A program made the position numbers and the translations under genes. DNA of 9,559 nucleotides from the NCBI GenBank assembly GCA_030740295.1, contig JASLXP010000526.1, positions 1 to 9,559 on the forward strand, written 5' to 3'. The notes under the pieces were generated by a model. The model saw nothing but the letters and a program-made list of their open reading frames with translations. It searched no databases and had not been told where the DNA came from. This DNA is from Planctomycetota bacterium. Lineage in GTDB: Bacteria > Planctomycetota > PUPC01 > JACPCR01. This document shows, piece by piece, positions 7,255 to 9,559 of this stretch (position 1 is the stretch's first letter; every line of letters begins with the position of its first letter).

Positions 7255-7444
7255 GGATGCTGGATGCTGGATGCTGGTTGCTGGATACTCGATGCTGGAT
7301 GCTGGATGCTGGATGCCGGATCCTGGATGCTCGATGCTCGACGCTGGACGCTCGACGCTCGATTGAGGATGCAAGATCCTGGATTCAGGAATCCCAGCAT
7401 CCAGAATCCAGAATCGAGTATCCAGCATCCAGGATCTCAGGATC
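7255..7444. repeat. Heptamer array GGATGCT with internal inversion
   Basis: About 26 consecutive 7-nt units with no slip in phase from 7255 to 7436. Units 7255-7387 are GGATGCT and close variants (GGTTGCT, GGATACT, CGATGCT, CGACGCT, GGATCCT). From about 7395 the units become the reverse complement (CAGCATC, CAGAATC, GAGTATC, CAGGATC). Arm 7276-7312 is complementary to 7394-7430 at 34 of 37 positions, including the rare pair GGATACT-CGAT, so the right arm is an inverted copy of part of the left one. A partial further unit continues to 7444. The array is open in several frames on both strands because a 7-nt unit without stops reads as a seven-residue peptide repeat; I do not regard it as coding. 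Confidence 0.9.
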
Positions 7445-7454
7445 TCCCTCACCA

Positions 7455-7483
7455 TTGACGCTAAACTCCCCGCTCCCTATAAT
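7455..7483 (+). promoter_or_regulatory. Near-consensus sigma70 promoter for the MBL-fold gene
   Basis: The -35 is TTGACG (7455-7460, 5 of 6 consensus), the spacer is exactly 17 nt, and the -10 is TATAAT (7478-7483, 6 of 6). Transcription would start near 7490, giving a leader of about 55 nt before the ATG at 7545. It begins about 10 nt after the heptamer array ends. Confidence 0.75.
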
Positions 7484-7544
7484 CCCCGCCCTTAATTACA
7501 CACTGTGACCTGGTCTGGCCGCCGCCCCTCCGCACATTTCGACA

Positions 7545-9020
7545 ATGCCGTTCAAGTCTGACAAGGGTGTCAGGATCGAATTTCTTGGCGACTCTGGTCC
7601 TTTTTCAACTCTCGGCCAGAGCATCTGTTACAAGATCTCATATGGGGATTCTTCATACTTGATCGATTGCGGCGCGGCGGTTTTTTCTGAGCTCAGCGGC
7701 AGTACCATCAACCAACTCGACGGCATCATCGCTACCCATTCGCACGAAGATCATCGGCGATGGTTCGTGGATATGGCCCTCTTCAGGTTCTATGTTTCCA
7801 AGCCGCAACGGCATCTCCGGCTGATTGCCTCTGAGACAGTTCTCGAAGAGTTTGTAAAGACCTCCCGGGCCGGCCTCGAGCGGACACTATCCCTGGATTC
7901 CAAGATGGTCGTCGAAGTGCCTTTTACCACTTTTGTCGAACCGGTCATATTCGGCCCTACAGCCAGGTATCGCATCGTCAAAACAAGGCTGGAAGGGGAG
8001 GAAGGGACGGTCTGGCGCGTCATCGATGAAAGGGGAAAGGTCGTTTCCTCCAGGCGGGCCAAGGTCGTGGTACACCCGGAGGCGAATCGGCCCAGGATGA
8101 TCTTCAGAGACTTTAAGACGGACCGCTGGGTCGAGCCCGAAGGCTACTATCCGTTCAACGACAAACGCTTTTATACCCAGGATCAGAATCCGTATGTCGA
8201 CCCTAATACCGGCATCACTTTCGAGGCCATGAAATCCACCGCGTGGCATGGGCCGTCCACCACCTCGGTCAGAATCACCACTGAGGATGAGAATATCTAC
8301 TTCAGCTCTGACACCGTTTACGACCCGGCCCTGTGGAAGACGATGGCGACCGAAGTGAGACCACAGAACCTGGAGCGGACGAAGAAAGAATTCAATAAGG
8401 CCCACATCATCTATGGGGAGATCAACGACTTCATCGAGCAAGCGTGGAGCATGGATCGATACAAGCGAGGCATGGGCCTTTATAAAGACCACGTGCTTGT
8501 CCATGACGTCGCGGGGAAGAATTCCATCGTTCATACCGACTACGAGATCATTTCCAACGCGGGACATGAGAAACTCCTGCTCACTCACAGCCCTGACCAT
8601 TTCGTGTCTCAGTTCCCACTCACCCTCAGCGGCAAGATCATCCGTGTTATAGGTGACCAGTATTTCGAAGAGGTAAATGGCGACCTGTGGCCGTTTGATG
8701 CGGATGTCTACTTCAAAGAGTTTTCACACTCTTACGTGGGGTATAAGAAACGTAACGGGCCTTACAAAGTGTGCGTGAATAACGGCCTGCTGGATATCTT
8801 TCCGGCGGACGCAAAGGTGGATGGGAAAACGCTGTTCAAGGTGGCCCTCTACGCCGACATAAACGGTGTCTATCTGCCGCGTATCGAGGATCCCAAAGAA
8901 TCATACATTCGACGCCGCGGTAAGATCTTTCATGTGCGCTATTCAAAGAGAGGCGGGAAGCTGAAGGCGATGGACAACATCCGTGGGCAGGTCTCCAAGA
9001 AAAAGCGCAACAGGCTGTAG
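7545..9020 (+). CDS. Large metallo-beta-lactamase-fold hydrolase, unassigned family
   Basis: A 491-aa cytoplasmic protein with no signal peptide or membrane segment. The MBL metal-binding order is visible: HSHEDH (65-70; H65, H67, D69, H70), H235 in AWHGPSTTS, D256 in YFSSDT, and H348 in LLLTHSPDH. The YGEIND segment (290-295) and H330 in IVHTDY sit where RNase Z-like enzymes have their conserved Glu and His, so the layout is closer to the RNase Z/long MBL type than to class B lactamases or glyoxalase II. About 160 residues separate the HxHxDH loop from H235, far more than usual, so a domain is inserted there (about 100-225, rich in basic and aromatic residues). A C-terminal extension (about 385-491) ends in a Lys/Arg tail (KKKRNR). 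The start is the ATG at 7545; no good ribosome site is seen. It is driven by the promoter at 7455-7483 and followed after 61 nt by a HOT-like dehydrogenase. The substrate is unknown: nuclease, phosphodiesterase or lactonase are all possible. Confidence 0.85.
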   Translation: MPFKSDKGVRIEFLGDSGPFSTLGQSICYKISYGDSSYLIDCGAAVFSELSGSTINQLDGIIATHSHEDHRRWFVDMALFRFYVSKPQRHLRLIASETVLEEFVKTSRAGLERTLSLDSKMVVEVPFTTFVEPVIFGPTARYRIVKTRLEGEEGTVWRVIDERGKVVSSRRAKVVVHPEANRPRMIFRDFKTDRWVEPEGYYPFNDKRFYTQDQNPYVDPNTGITFEAMKSTAWHGPSTTSVRITTEDENIYFSSDTVYDPALWKTMATEVRPQNLERTKKEFNKAHIIYGEINDFIEQAWSMDRYKRGMGLYKDHVLVHDVAGKNSIVHTDYEIISNAGHEKLLLTHSPDHFVSQFPLTLSGKIIRVIGDQYFEEVNGDLWPFDADVYFKEFSHSYVGYKKRNGPYKVCVNNGLLDIFPADAKVDGKTLFKVALYADINGVYLPRIEDPKESYIRRRGKIFHVRYSKRGGKLKAMDNIRGQVSKKKRNRL

Positions 9021-9081
9021 GGCAGGCGAACGGCACAGAGCTTGAACGTGACATTCGGTGGCAAACCCGACTGATACTCCA

Positions 9082-9559
9082 ATGCCAGAATTCGATAACG
9101 TTTTCACTTACGAATCCGTCCCTTTCAAATTCGGGCCGGGCGTCACCAGCGAGGTCGGCGCAGACCTTGAGCGTCTCGATGTCAAGAAATGCCTGGTCAT
9201 TACTGACCCCCATCTCGTCGGAATTGGCCTTGTCGCGAAGGTCACGGACTTCATTGAACGGGCCGGTATCCAGTACTCCCTTTTCGATCAGGTACACTCT
9301 GAGCCGACGGACGAATCCTGGCAGAAGGCCATCGACGCGGCGCAGTCGGATGCTTTCGACGGCTTTGTGTCGGTGGGAGGCGGCTCGAGCATCGATACCG
9401 CAAAGGCAGCGAATCTCTATTCATCACATCCAGCGGACCTGTTCGATTACATCAACAAGCCCGTGGGAAAGGGACTGCCCATTCCGGGAAGACTCAAGCC
9501 ACACATCGTCGTGCCAACCACCGCCGGCACCGCAAGCGAATGCACCTCGGTCGCTGTCA
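9082..9559 (+). CDS. Iron-containing alcohol dehydrogenase, HOT/ADHFE1-like, N-terminal part (runs off right edge)
   Basis: The first 159 residues of a group III iron-dependent alcohol dehydrogenase. The nucleotide-binding motif GGGSSIDTAK is at 99-108, and PTTAGTASE at 145-153 is the usual PTT.GTGSE motif with Ala for the second Gly. From memory, several segments match mitochondrial hydroxyacid-oxoacid transhydrogenase: EVGADL (24-29), EPTDESW (74-80), AFDGFVSVGGGS (91-102), KAANLYSS (108-115), FDYINKPVGKG (121-131) and LKPHIVVPTT (138-147). That enzyme oxidises 4-hydroxybutyrate to succinic semialdehyde while reducing 2-oxoglutarate to D-2-hydroxyglutarate, using tightly bound nucleotide. 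The metal-binding His residues lie beyond the window. The ATG at 9082 is chosen because the homology starts soon after it; no clear ribosome site is visible. It probably forms an operon with the MBL gene. Family is firm; the HOT subgroup is likely; substrate is inferred. Confidence 0.88.
   Translation, partial: MPEFDNVFTYESVPFKFGPGVTSEVGADLERLDVKKCLVITDPHLVGIGLVAKVTDFIERAGIQYSLFDQVHSEPTDESWQKAIDAAQSDAFDGFVSVGGGSSIDTAKAANLYSSHPADLFDYINKPVGKGLPIPGRLKPHIVVPTTAGTASECTSVAV

Noticed and set aside
7255..7444. CRISPR array
   Set aside because: Units are 7 nt and contiguous with no unique spacers of uniform length, and no cas gene is present.
7200..7508. Short frames on both strands across the repeat, encoding Cys/Trp/Met/Leu/Asp repeats
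   Set aside because: They are the mechanical translation of a stop-free heptamer (seven-residue peptide period) and are open in several frames on both strands.
7887..8600. Minus-strand 237-codon frame opposite the MBL gene
   Set aside because: It is a shadow of a gene with a full set of MBL ligands on the plus strand, and shows no recognisable motif of its own.

Overview
This window comes from the chromosome of a diderm (Gram-negative) bacterium. The evidence is an Omp85-type outer-membrane transporter and two exported beta-helix adhesins. I cannot place the phylum: the coding DNA is moderately GC-rich, two gene starts look like TTG, and the intergenic DNA carries heptanucleotide repeat arrays of a kind seen in several lineages.

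Layout. Positions 1-7010 hold a leftward two-partner secretion (TPS) locus. In transcription order it contains a TpsB transporter (7010-5310), a 1509-residue beta-repeat exoprotein (5296-767) starting 13 nt after the transporter stop, and a second TpsA-type exoprotein (from 585, running off the left edge). The two exoproteins share almost the same signal peptide and first mature strand. Only the second has the NPXG-type TPS domain that TpsB recognises; the first seems to have lost it. The 181-nt gap between them holds two AT-rich heptamer arrays in inverted orientation.

Positions 7011-7544 are intergenic and divergent. They hold a small hairpin (7078-7096), a strictly phased array of about 26 heptamers (7255-7436) that inverts near its right end, and directly after it a near-consensus sigma70 promoter (TTGACG, 17 nt, TATAAT) reading rightward.

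Positions 7545-9559 hold a rightward pair: a large metallo-beta-lactamase-fold hydrolase (491 aa) with an RNase Z-like ligand order and a big insertion, then the N-terminal third of an iron-dependent alcohol dehydrogenase most like hydroxyacid-oxoacid transhydrogenase (ADHFE1/HOT). A lactonase-plus-hydroxyacid-oxidation pathway is a possible but unproven reading of this pair.

The points most worth following up are the TPS-domain-less adhesin sitting in a TPS operon, the two heptamer repeat families that share the same period and the same inverted arrangement, and the unassigned MBL protein next to the HOT-like enzyme.
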